This document shows positions 1 to 11,900 of a stretch of 64,000 nucleotides of DNA, piece after piece (the first letter of the stretch is position 1; every line of letters starts with the position of its first letter). The stretch is from Epiperipatus broadwayi. Its lineage: Eukaryota; Onychophora; Udeonychophora; Euonychophora; Peripatidae. The position numbers and the translations under genes are program-made. The stretch lies in assembly GCA_028023455.1 (NCBI GenBank), contig JAQFVV010006272.1, positions 2,831,127 to 2,895,126 of the forward strand, read 5' to 3'. The notes below the pieces were generated by a model. It saw only the letters and a program-made list of their open reading frames with translations. It had not been told where the DNA came from and made no database searches.

Positions 1-422
1 ATTATATAATACTTATCTGACAGCCAATCATATATCATCATAGCTATGCAAATAACAACCAAACCTAAACACACAACAAAAATTTTACGAGAAAAGAACA
101 GCCATCCTTTTTTTTACTTTTCTTTCTGCACTTTGATACATACTTTACTGTTTGTTATGTGTTCTAAAAACTACTGCGTAGTAAATCATAGGATTTCACA
201 TTGTACGTTCATGATTTAGACTCAGTGAGTTATTTGTGAAGATATTTGGCGCTTCAAGCTTTCAGACCTAAATACTTATGACTGGCTTAGATATATAGAA
301 AGAAAAGTAGAGAAAAGGGTGGCCATCCTTTTCTCGTAAAATCTTTGTCATGTGTTAAAGTTTGGTTGTTATTTGGACAGCTATCATGACATCTGATTGG
401 CTATCAGATAAGTATTATATAA
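1..422. repeat. Foldback (MITE-like) element with ~110-bp inverted arms
   Basis: Bases about 2-115 are the inverted complement of about 308-422, with scattered mismatches. Both arms carry the blocks 'ttatataatacttatctga' at the outer end and 'attttacgagaaaag' further in. About 190 bp of unrelated AT-rich sequence forms the loop. No reading frame is present, so if mobile it is non-autonomous. The left edge coincides with the window start, so the element may extend beyond it. The family is not recognised. Confidence 0.75.
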
Positions 423-2640
423 CAAGTGCAAAGAGATTTGACAGTATCTCAATTTATTTCAATATATATTTAAATAATTTTAATAAGTCCGAAAATAAAG
501 TGCAGATTGTTAAATATAGCAATATAAAGCATTGATAATATATAATCTTATTCATGAGTAAAAAAAAAGTCACTATGATAGCAATGATTTACTAATTGGT
601 AAATTTGTATCTACATGAGAAAGTAGGTGTTATTTGTAAGTTTATTGAATTGTCTAAGTTTGATTTGTGAATGTTGTTAATATAATTATTTGGACATGTT
701 TTCTCCATGAATAAGATTATATAAATATTTTAGCCCTATGATTTGGGTCATGTCCAGTCCACATATAACTTTAAAAAAATTTACAGGTTGTAGTCAGTTA
801 TAGATGTCAACTATCCAATATGACTGGTAAATGGGGATTTTGCTTTTTTAATTAAGGTATGAAATAAGTTTGAAAAGTTATTTTTACCAGCACTGCCTTT
901 AAATTGGCAAACTTGGTAATTAATATTTTTATTTATATGTTGGACTATTTTCATCACATTAACTAAAGATTGACTTTAAAAAAAAATTTAAATTTTCTTT
1001 AAATTTTCCAATTTCATTCATCTATTAATAATAGCACACATTCAATATTTAATATTAGATTATGGAAAAATGCCATTATCACAAACTGTTAACCAAACAC
1101 TGGTATATAATATGTTTTTTTTCCCATTATATCTCTGTAAAGAATTACTGGTCAGACTTTGATTATATAGTGGGTTATTTAAAGATTGTTAACTATATTT
1201 GTATAGTGTGCGTTTATGTTTGTTATTGTAACCATTAGAAGCTAGAATAAATTCTAAAAAAACCACAAACAATGGTAAAATATTACAAATGTGATCAAGT
1301 GTTACCATTATATGTAGTGTAAATGTGATATTAAAAGGTGTTACAACTAATCAATCTATTTTATATATAAAAATATTTTTTAGAGAAAAAAGGATTACTT
1401 GGATGAGTCAACCAGTCTTTAAACGTAAATGTTATTCTTTAGGCAGTATTTCACTAGCATAAAACATTATACCAACGTTCATATCAATATTTATTCAATC
1501 TGATCAAAAATATAGGAATTCCGAAAGCAGTCTTGTAAATTTTGAAATTTTAAAATATTTTGTTTACTTTTTATACAGAGAGAGAGAGAGAGCAATAAGA
1601 GTATGTACTATTTGCTTGCCAAGTGAATATAAGGTTAACTGTATATATATATATGCAAAATAATTTTTAATCAGTGAATCAAAATAAAATATCATTATAC
1701 AGTTTGGTATATAATAAACTATTTTTTTTCTTCTTATAACTACGTGTTTGTTTTTTCTCTTGTTTCGTCTTTGTTATCTTAAGACTTGGTCAAGTTTTCT
1801 ATCACATATATTACTTCTTTTTTTGAAATGTTATTTACTTTTGAAACTAAAATTAAAATTAATATTTGCCGATAATCTTCAGATTGGATGTTTCGTTTAA
1901 TATGAAAGTATTATCAATTCCTTTTTTCTTTTTCTTTTTTGTGATTTGATTTTTAATAAAGATTTTAAATATGGTTACTATTTTCTGAAAAAAAAAAATT
2001 TTTTTTAGTTAAAAGTTTTGTACTTTTTAAAAAATATTTATATATAAGAAAAGATTCATGTCGTATTGTTTAATTTATTCTTTTGTCTTGCCTGCGACGC
2101 AAAGTTTAAACCCGGATTGGATTAAATGTGGGGAAGAATTTTTTTTATGATTTAAAAAATGCTTTACAATTAACAACTTTACAAAATTCATCAATAAATG
2201 TTTAATTAAGATGAACACGATGAAAAATAGTAAAATGTACATCTGATAAATAGTGTCTTCATTTTTTTTTAAATGAAGTCTTTATTTAAAATATTACAGA
2301 TGAAAAAATGTAAGTGTTTTACTATGATAAAAATGTAATTCTTATGCTCTATGCACCAACAGATATTACTTATTAAGCTGAATATTTGAATTCTATTAGT
2401 TAATTTTTTAAAAAAATAATTTGTTCAATTTTTTTTTTATTTGTCTTTGTCTGTGAACATTTTTTTCAGTTAATGATCAAATTTAAAAACTCAATATCTC
2501 TCTAGATTAGTAATTCTACTAACTCATGTCCAACATATTTATTTTATAATTTTTTATATGTTATTTCCATTATTGGTATATTCTTGTCTTGACACCATTA
2601 TATACTTGGCAATATAATGAATTCATATCATTTCCAAATC
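423..2640. other. AT-rich stretch without a recognisable gene
   Basis: Frames are broken on both strands and no protein similarity is visible. The only structured pieces are a (GA)n run near 1578-1592 and short homopolymer A and T tracts. I see no splice-flanked exon and no RNA gene. Confidence 0.6.
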
Positions 2641-2742
2641 TAAATCTTGAAAGCGTCTTATTTTTGTAGAATGATATCAATCAGTTTAACTTTCTGTATA
2701 ATAACTCTACAGATATACCAGACAATATTCACACTTCCCCAT

Positions 2743-2945
2743 TCCCCCCAAATTCATATAAAGATACAACAAAAAACAAATGACTCCCAAGATGCACCCC
2801 ATGTCAAACCATCACCCATCAGCCAGCCTAACCTACTGTCCCCCACATATACCTCCATCATATGAAGAGCATCCACTCCAGATACAACAAAAGACAAATG
2901 ACCACCAAGATGCACCCCACACTGAACCATCACTCACTAGCAAAT
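2743..2945 (+). repeat. Partial tandem duplication, ~118-bp period
   Basis: The block 'gatacaacaaaa..acaaatga..ccaagatgcacccca' occurs at about 2763 and again at about 2881, followed in both by 'accatcac'. The second unit runs into the PLE reading frame that follows, so the duplicated material lies at or just upstream of the retained PLE coding part. C-rich on the plus strand, unlike its surroundings. Confidence 0.6.
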
Positions 2946-3443
2946 AGTTATAATTACAAATTTATAAAAAAAGCCTTATTTCAAGCCCAAAATAGACAAA
3001 ATAGGAAACAAAAAGATGATAAATCAGCTATTAGGATTTGTGCTCCATATGTAAAAGAAACTACAGACAGTATCGGACATATATTAAAATGCTATAATAT
3101 AGATACAGCATTTTCTGCTTATCAAAAGATCAGAAATATAATAACCAAGCCTAAGGATTCAATCCCTCTTGAAACTCATGGTGTCTATCAAATCTCATGT
3201 AAAAATTGTAAAGTTTCTTACATAGGTATGAGTAATCGTTGCATCAGTGTTAGGAGAGATGAGCATGCTAATGCAGTTAAACAACACTCATCATCATCAA
3301 CACTCTCACTCCATACTATAGATTCAGGTCATAAAATTGATTTTTCTAGTACCAGGATCATATCCAGATGTGATAATCTCTACCAATGCAAAATTAGAGA
3401 AGCCATTGAGATACTTAAAAGGCCAGATTGTATCAATAAGTGA
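2862..3443 (+). pseudogene. Penelope-like element remnant, GIY-YIG endonuclease end
   Basis: This is the C-terminal part of a Penelope-like retroelement polyprotein; the upstream reverse transcriptase is missing. The frame is open for 193 codons, but the first ~30 residues come from the duplicated C-rich leader and are probably not original. Visible PLE landmarks: a linker reading 'PYVKETTDSIGHILK' and 'IRNIITKPKDSIPLE', then the GIY-YIG nuclease core 'HGVYQISCKNC', 'SYIGMSNR', 'ISVRRDEH', a 'HTIDSGHKIDF' block, and the catalytic-Glu helix 'IREAIEI'. In the family this domain nicks target DNA next to the RT. The end of the frame is close to the usual C-terminus, so it is 5'-truncated. A hammerhead-like motif follows about 150 bp downstream, as expected for a PLE 3' flank. 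Family assignment is firm; activity is not expected. Confidence 0.85.
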
Positions 3444-3590
3444 GATGATACATGTAAACTTCCTCCTATTTAGAAAGATTTTTTTTAAAAACATTCCTAA
3501 ATTTAACATTATTTGCTATTGGTGGAATTTTAACATTTTATTCAAATCAGTGATTGTAGCACCTCTACAACCGTCTTTCTACCTTTTATA

Positions 3591-3630
3591 ACTCTGTGGA
3601 TGGCTTGTGTGACCAAGTCAAAACATTAGT
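3591..3630 (+). ncRNA. Hammerhead-ribozyme-like motif in PLE 3' flank
   Basis: Ordered parts: ACT (3591-3593), CTGTGGA at the CUGAUGA position (3594-3600), stem II GGCTTG (3602-3607) pairing with CAAGTC (3614-3619, one G-U), AAAAC at the GAAAC position (3620-3624), a UH-type ATT site (3625-3627), and AGT (3628-3630) pairing with the initial ACT. The AAAAC looks like a CpG-decayed GAAAC. Core mismatches suggest a dead relic. Hammerhead motifs in PLE terminal repeats are established; this instance is my reading. Confidence 0.45.
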
Positions 3631-3662
3631 ATATTAATATTAAAAGTTTTTAACATGGATGA

Positions 3663-3667
3663 ACCCG

Positions 3668-3702
<35 letters not shown>

Positions 3703-3738
3703 CGGGTATATATATATTTGTATATATATATATATATG
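3663..3738. repeat. (TA)n microsatellite with palindromic GC clamps
   Basis: An uninterrupted AT tract at about 3671-3700 is bounded by 'acccgca' (3663-3669) and 'tgcgggt' (3701-3707), which are perfect inverted complements, then a second TA tract to about 3738. The whole tract can extrude as a cruciform. It sits just downstream of the PLE 3' flank. Confidence 0.8.
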
Positions 3739-3740
3739 TT

Positions 3741-4760
3741 GTAACCTTCCCCCAACACCTCTCCTACCTTTCCTATCAACAAATACCCAGGGGCACCAAT
3801 TCTATTGATCATAGAATAAACTATTAATCTGATCTTGCTTTAAAATTATTAATGAGAATATTAAAATGCTGTTCTACATTAGCTTAGCTCAGTTGGGGAT
3901 TACAGAGATCTATAGGGTGTAAAATGTATATTAGATATGGGAGGAAACATTATGATTAATAGGAACAAAACATCTATTAAGTTTTAAAATAAATAAGTAA
4001 TTGGAATTGGTAAAGTTCTACCATTTAAATTGACAAGTTATAGTCTATACCTCATCTCCTCCCATCATCCACATGCATTGAACAACCTCTACTGTGTGAT
4101 AAAATTAAATTAATAAAATAAAGATGTAATGCTGATTAACTATACTGTATGGTAAGTTAGAGTTAAATACAAAATAAAATATAACATTACTTAACTTTTA
4201 ATTGTACAGTAATTTAAACTAAACAACTGAATTAATGTCTAATCTAAATAATAAGTGAATATCTCAGAGAATTAATTTATTGCATGCTTAATTTTAAATC
4301 TATACTTTCCAACAACTATTAATCACTATCATAAAAGTAATAACACAAATTAAGCATTATCCTAATAAAAATGGTAGATAGATAATGAAAGAAATAGGGT
4401 GCATTTTGATTTCAATTCATCATCTAAATAATGACTTAGTAATAAAATTTTCAGAGAATCATAAATAATCAAACATTTCATATAGTGTTTGGATCAAGAA
4501 AAGCAACATCATCAGATCTGGACATGTTCATCATTAAATTATGGAATAGTGCAATCATATCATATTGGATATGTAAGTGTGTGTGCATGTGTGGAAACAT
4601 AGAACATGAATGCATGTCAAAGAAGAATTCTGAACAAAGCTTTAAATAAATAAAATGTTTATTACAAGATAATTAAATAAAATTTGGTTTTATAGTTTAT
4701 GTATATATGGGTTTTGGAATAATTCTAACATCAATGATTAAATGGTCTACATAAGAACAA
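3741..4760. other. AT-rich stretch; isolated tRNA A-box-like word
   Basis: No coding signal is seen. At 3885-3896 the plus strand reads 'tagctcagttgg', a perfect match to a tRNA A-box/D-arm word, but no B-box (GGTTCGANTCC-like) or acceptor stem follows. It may be the head of an old tRNA-derived SINE or chance. Nothing else is supported. Confidence 0.4.
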
Positions 4761-4764
4761 ATAA

Positions 4765-5245
4765 CATCAAAATAAACTTTTTGGTATTTTATTTCACATA
4801 TTCCAGCTATCAGTTCATTCTGATAAACATATGAAAAGAAACATCATAATGCTAGCACTAGATAATAAAACATGAAATTAATTTCTTGGTATTTTATCTA
4901 CAAAATTTACTCAAGCTATCAGTCAATTCTGATAAACCTATGACATAGAAACACTATAATATTACACTAAGATAACTAAGTTTGAAATTAACTTTTTGAT
5001 ATTTTACTTCAAATACACATACATTACCAGTCAATTCTAATGTGCTTATGGAAAAGAAAACTTTATTTAAACATCACACCAGAATAATTAAATATAAAAT
5101 TATTTTTTGTATTTTATTTTCAATATACTCAAGCTATCAATCAATTCTGATATGCTCATGAAAAATAAAACTCTATTAAACACTGACACTAAAATTATAA
5201 AATGTGAAACTAAAATTCTTGGCATTTTTACTTCAAATGCACATC
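4765..5245. repeat. Degenerate tandem satellite, ~102-114-bp units
   Basis: Four to five diverged units share 'ttggtattttattt', then 'ctcaagctatcagtcaattctgat' style blocks (split here by mismatches), then 'atgaaaagaaac'. Unit starts fall near 4779, 4881, 4992, 5099 and 5213, so the spacing drifts between about 102 and 114 bp. Divergence between neighbours is substantial, so the array is old. Confidence 0.75.
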
Positions 5246-8200
5246 AAAATAATATGAGAGGGGTTTAAATCTATGAGTAAGAGGTCAAGCTATCCTTCAC
5301 AAATCAAATGAATAATTCTATTAATTAGCTACACTTTCTTTTCTTTTGTTTGCTCATTCAAAATGAGGGTGAAACATTATGAGAGTTGATGGTATAAAAC
5401 CTAAATAATTAATATGATATGATTTGAAACAATAATTAAAGAGTTACACATTAATGATGGATTTTCTCCATACCTTCCAAATTAATAATATTTTATGCAT
5501 GCATCTGAATTATGCTACCTGCTATAAAATAATTAATATAACTAAATCCAATTGGTTTACTTATGAAATTGGGATAAATGTCATAATACGGATGATGACA
5601 ATGGCCAACCAAGCTTTAACACTAATTCTACTTCAGCTGTTCTGTGAGAAAAATCAATTCTACCTTTATTTTATTTTCTTATCAGCAAACTATCTTACAC
5701 TTGGCTATTAATAAAAGATGGGAACGCATTCCACACAAATACATGAGGGATAAAAAGACTTTCTTAACTCTAATCACTTAAATAACAATACACAATGACT
5801 CCCTAGCCTAATTTCTGAAGCTTAAATGCTGGTGTGGACATCATCTCATCACCAAAAAATATGGGACATACACTACTTGGCTTCACATATTATAATTCAT
5901 AAAATACAACTACTTAATCTGGAGGATATAATCCACTCCTGACAAATATTTCAACAAGCTAAGGGAGAGCTCTCTCAATCCCTGACAATGCAATATATAA
6001 TCCACTCATGACAAATATTTTAATAAACTAAGGGAGAGTTTTCTCAATCCCTGACAATACAATATATAACATAAACAATTTCTTCTGCATAACCACAGAA
6101 TACATTTCAATCTAAGTATAAAAAAATAATAAATTCACTCTTAAATAAATCCTTAACCTTCCCACTTCTTTTTGGCACATTTCATCATTCAAAACTAATG
6201 GGGATTAAATTATTTCTACTTTCAATTCAACAATTACATAACTGGATCAAATAACAGACATGTATATAAGCATAATAACACATAAATAATTTCAAATCAC
6301 ATTTGATAAGAAATACTGTAATGACATTAATTAATAAGTTATAAAAGAAATAATGAATAAATCTCTCATTTCTGACAAGTAAAATATTTTAACATGGAAA
6401 TATAATAATTATTATTAAATAAGCAAGACAAAATAACTCTTTAGTGTATTTGGCATCAGCCCACAAATTGAAACAAAATGTCTGGTTTGGGATAAACAAC
6501 AAATCTTTAAATTTGGAGTAAAATAATTATTAAGAAATAAACTTCATAACTTCTTAAAAATGCAAAGATAAACAAATTTTATGTAACTACCTTTTCTCAA
6601 TAACATAAATAGCAAACAGATATTTATATTGCCACATGTGTATAGAAATACAAGTACATAATAAAAACTATATTAAAATAATACTAATTACCCAGTATAA
6701 TATTTCTCCATATTATACTTTTTGTGAGACATTCTTAGAGAGAGAAATAATAATTAAATAATAATAATAAAAAATATAAGACAAACAGTTAATCTATCTA
6801 TCTATCGAATGCTAACAAAGATAATAATAATCATTAAAGATTTTTTTCTTAGCTGGAATGAAAAGTTCATTTATCGTCTGTAGATGATACACCTTGGTCA
6901 AATACTAAATGATGATGATCATTTGTATAATCATAAATATGGATAAACATATAACAATTTCCTGCAGGGAGATAAATAATATTAATTGGGTCTAATTTAA
7001 CAGCATTTCAAAGTTTTTAGCAACAGCTAATGAAACCGCTGGCAATATCACATATGAAAATTCTTCATGGTGGCAAATAAATATTTATTACTGCATAAGT
7101 TGAGCAATAATTTATTATTTAATTCATTAGACTTATTTAAGCATTTGTTTTAAATTTTCAAAAGTCATTCATCAGGCAAAAAACAACTCAGTTCATAAAA
7201 TCCATTTAAATTCACAATATTTTTATTAATAATATACTTTAATAATAAAATCAAATGCAAATGAGGAGAATAATAAAATAAAAAAATCATATCCAGTTTT
7301 ATGCTCTTCGACTCATTCATTTATCAGCACATTTAGAGATAAGTTAATAGTTCATTAAATCTTATGTCACACATTTTGTTTTTTATTTCCAGATACAAAT
7401 GGTTAGGTATATATTTTTATCAATAATAATAAAGCATGTTATAATAAATTATCCACACACATCCTTCCATTTAAACCTTATTTCTTTATAGTTAGCAAAA
7501 ATTATCAACAAAGAGTCTCTGAAGTATTTAATGAAAAAGTTCAACATAAATTTTCCAGCATAACAATAAAATTCACACATTCCAGTTATTTCTTTAGTGT
7601 TAGAGATTAAATCTAGGTAAATCAAACTTATAATGTAGACATACATTTCAACTATTTCTTTAATATTAGAAATAAAAATTTAGGCAAAATAGATTTGAAA
7701 TATAAACACACATTTTCATTATTTCTTTACTATTAGAAATTAAAGTTAAATAAATTTATAATATAGGCACACATACACATCTCGAATGATGATTTTAGAA
7801 TTTAAACTAGTCAGTTAGAAGTAGGAATATATACCTTATTTCCGAAGAAAATTACATCTGCATTTCACTTTTATTTTTCTCAGTAGAATTTCTGAGTTGT
7901 TTTCATCCAGAAAATCAATAATAGTTTTAACTTTTAAGCTTGAATTATGGAAGAACTAACTTGTAGAAACAAAATTGTACTAATAAAAACTTTATGGAGA
8001 GAGAATTGTTGAAATCAGAAAAGCAAAGCCAAGTTTTTGTAAAAGTATTCATCTTTCATAACATATTATTACCCCAGCCTCTGCTCTTCCACCAATCTAA
8101 AGTCATTTAAAAGTTCACTCTAGAAACAACAAAGATTACTCCATCCATTGCACTGACTTAATTAGTTACAAAATATGCAAGAATCTCTCTCTTGAAAAAA

Positions 8201-8942
8201 GAAAGAAAAATCATTTTGTCTTTTTAAAAAAAAATATTAAATTGAACCAAGAATAAAATATTCTATATTTCTAAAGTAACAAAATAAAATAATAATCAAA
8301 TAAAATATTAAATAAAATATTTAATAGTGTACTTGTTTGATAATCCACTGGTTCAGTAATCTATTGATTAATTTAAAATATAATTAAGCTGGTTATCCAA
8401 GCTATGTTTATGAAATTAAATGTTTTGCTATGAGCCATGATATTTGGTGGTTTAATAAAGTACATAAATGGAAAATGAAGTTGAAAGATGGCACAAGCAT
8501 ACATGCATATCACTAAATGTTGTACTACAGGTATTAAACTGATCTGACTAAAATATGAGTTTCTATGATGATGAGTCAAACATATTGCACTATTTACACT
8601 ATGGATTAAAATATTAAACACAAATAAACCAGAGAATTACCTAAACAAATATTAGTATTGTTCTGCAGACAAATAAAACAAACTTGGATCAACTTAAGCT
8701 AAACTGACAATTTCTGTGATAAGCCGCCCCCTTTCTAACATTAATTACTCATTAAAGAAAAATATTAAATGTCTCAAAACCTTCAAATTATATCTACAAG
8801 TGTTTTTAAACATAGTTTTAGGTCATTAATAAAAAAAATTAAATTTCAGGTTATTTCATTTTTTTAGTATGATGCAATCAGCTGTTACTGTTAAAGCGCT
8901 ATATAATTACAATCAATATTTCTGGGAACTATCCAGAAGGTT

Positions 8943-8945
<3 letters not shown>
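5246..8945. other. AT-rich stretch with two small tandem duplications
   Basis: A ~70-bp unit is duplicated head to tail at about 5925-6066 ('aatccactc.tgacaaatatt' ... 'ctcaatccctgacaat'). A ~68-bp unit recurs about three times at 7585-7790 around 'tatttctttagtattagaaat'. The small open frame at 5454-5711 has no recognisable motif, no compositional distinction and no conserved splice context. No gene can be supported. Confidence 0.6.

Positions 8946-8977
<32 letters not shown>
8946..8977. repeat. (TA)n microsatellite at left edge of 4.4-kb repeat
   Basis: About 16 uninterrupted TA dinucleotides, immediately followed by the first unique bases of the long repeat. Confidence 0.9.
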
Positions 8978-8980
<3 letters not shown>

Positions 8981-11900
8981 GCCCTTTTCTATAGGTCAAT
9001 GATGGTGATAAATGGTCAATTACTAAAAAATTTTAAAATTAATATTATATAGTATTTAAAATTATAGATTATATTAAGCAGTAAAAGATTAATATGATAT
9101 ATTTAATAATAAATATTGTGATGGTGAGAATTGTATCTAATTCTATATTTTCTAAATTGTTTTTCAAAATTTTATATAATTATTTTATATAATATAAGTA
9201 GCAAATTTATTAAGACAGATAAAATTAGACTAAACACCGGAAATGACTACATGACTGTCTGGAATATTCTATGTATAAGCACCAGTTTAAATTAATACTA
9301 ATAATTAAAATATTTAAAGAGTATATTATAGAAGTGGATAGAATTGTCACACATCATAATAAAAATAAGTAGTATACACCTTTATTAATTATTGTTTCAA
9401 AATTGTTTTAAAGGTAGTTAAATTGTAATAGATAATAATTGATTTAAAAATAATAATGAGTTAACATTTAAGTCTATTACGTCATGATTTTAAAACTTTA
9501 GAAATTGTGTATAAATCCAAGTAGGGATTGACCAATAAAAAATAGATCTTGGCAGACAACAAAAATCACGCCAACTAATTGTATAAACTGGGAGAACAAA
9601 AATGTGTTGACTCCAGAGCAGAGGTAAAATTTTAAGGTCTCTAAAAAAAAAAAAATTTTTTTTTTCCATTTATTAGTCAATTTTATTATAATTTTAATAA
9701 TATCTTTGAAAGAAACCAACTGACAATTTAAAAATCATCCGAAAAGAATCTTAGAATAAAATTTAAAAAAAAAAGTTTTTCATAGTAATGTTTCACTAAC
9801 TTTACAGTAACCTGCCAGTGGATTCTATCGAAATATAATCGGAGTTTTCAATAGAAAATGGATAGATTCTTAAAACCAAGTTATAAATTTTATAATGTTC
9901 CAAATATGTTAATATTATTCGTTGATATAGTTTATATAGCGTATCACTATAAAAGCTGTTTTCATGCAAATAAAATCAATGAAAGGACATTGTGCGCAAA
10001 GTTAATGAAGATAATGGAAAATAAAAATAAGTATTATTCATATAAGAATAAATGGACAAAAGGAATTTTAATATTGAAATAGTTTGAATTGCTTTCTTTA
10101 AGATGACTTGAGAAAATACTCTAGAAAATAATTAAAGATCGGAAGTAGTGTATATAAAATAATAATGAATGAAAGTGAAGTTTACCAAGGAAAACACTTG
10201 CCTAAAGAAAAAAAAAAAATTTTATAGAAGAGAAATATAAAATATTGGATCCATGGAAAACGCAATTGGTACCGTTATTATTAAATAATTGTAGTTTAAC
10301 TAGAAATAAAGATGCATCAATGTGCCGAGGTAATATTCACCAGAACATTAAAAAGCTTCATGGGATAACTAAATAAAATGTTTTCTAATAATTTTGGATT
10401 AAACACTAAAACTAAAGATCATCTAAACAGTTTATTAAATGAACTAATTTATTTAAAACTTTAATAAGCAGACAGGAGAACATTCGGATAAAAGAAGAAA
10501 TAATAAATATTATGGGACTAACCAAGATTTACCATCAGAAAAATATGTGATTATGGTTTGAATTATTTTCTTTACTAATCTAAGTTAAACATTAAGTTTT
10601 AGATAACGATAGGGAAAACAAAATACATTAATTCGTGGTTAAACATTAAGTTTTAGATAACGATAGGGAAAACAAAATACATTAATTCGTGATATAACAT
10701 TATATGAAATAATATGTTTTGATTTTGAATTTTAAAATAAAATTGTATGTATGTGGAAATTTGTATATTTGCGATGCTCGAAGAGAAAGAAACCTACTAC
10801 GAACTCTGATAGGAAGATAAAGATTGTTTTTGGTAACATTTATAATTATTAATGATATAATGTATGTTTTATTTATTTAGATCAGCTGGGAATCGAATGA
10901 ATGTAGCACAAAAGTTTTATTGTTATTATTGTTGTAAAACGCATTTTGAAAACAACACTCTAAAACACTTTGAGATGTGATTAGATTTTTAAAAAATATG
11001 CATACGATAATCATTTTATGTGTTATTAATATAGTTCAATATAACCGATGGTTATGTGATATTTTCTGTTAATTTTCCGATTGGGATATTTAAATGTTAT
11101 TTTAACAAAATGTAGATGTTGAACCTACAGTGTAATAAAGCAAGACAAATTGTTCTTATGGAATAGGGAAATGTTTTATATTAGCGAATTTTGTTTATTG
11201 TTTTTTAAAAAAGTAGTTAGTATTTTATCGATGTTGGATACAGTAAAAATCTCGAGAGATAGTTTGGGTAGTGACTTGGTAGTACGTGGTGATTCGGAAA
11301 CCAAGAGGATGTATTAAAAACTAAGATGCTACAGGGAGTGAAATAATAAGTAGTTTTAGATGTTAATCAGCGTAGTTAACAAAGCCCTACGACTGGTACA
11401 CATGTTGTCTTGGACAGTGGTATTTTATATTTTTCTTGTGAATCATACTAGATGTTTGGTAAAGCTGAGTAAATAGCTGCCACATCATACTTATCGCCAA
11501 GATTATTAGACAATGAATGTCGGACCTATTCACACTGTTCCATACATTTTTGAAGTATATTGCGGATAAGTTATCTATCTATCTTCCCGATATCCTATAC
11601 ATCTTTCGCTATCTTTATCTGTATTTCTTGCAACTACATCGTTATATGATAAGTCTATTAAAAGGGAAACAATAGATATTTTAGAATGTATGTCATGCTA
11701 TTATTTGGAATAAGAATTGTTAAGTATTAACGAAGAGTAGATTATGATTATTGAAAGAAAGGTGCAGATATCCTAAGAAGGGAAGGGGTTAGAGAATTAT
11801 GTTAATTCCTTTTAAGAAATGAACTATAATTTTATAAAAGTATATCCTAATAGAAATATACAGAAATATTAAATATAATTTCACGTTTTCTTATTGTTAA

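Noticed and set aside
3324-3591. Frames overlapping the end of the first GIY-YIG remnant
   Set aside because: Out-of-frame and antisense shadows of the endonuclease region.
3885-3896. tRNA-like A box 'tagctcagttgg'
   Set aside because: No B box, anticodon arm or acceptor stem can be built around it, so no tRNA gene is called.
4765-5245. CRISPR-like array
   Set aside because: Units are ~102-114 bp, diverged throughout, without constant short repeats and variable spacers; the DNA is eukaryotic.
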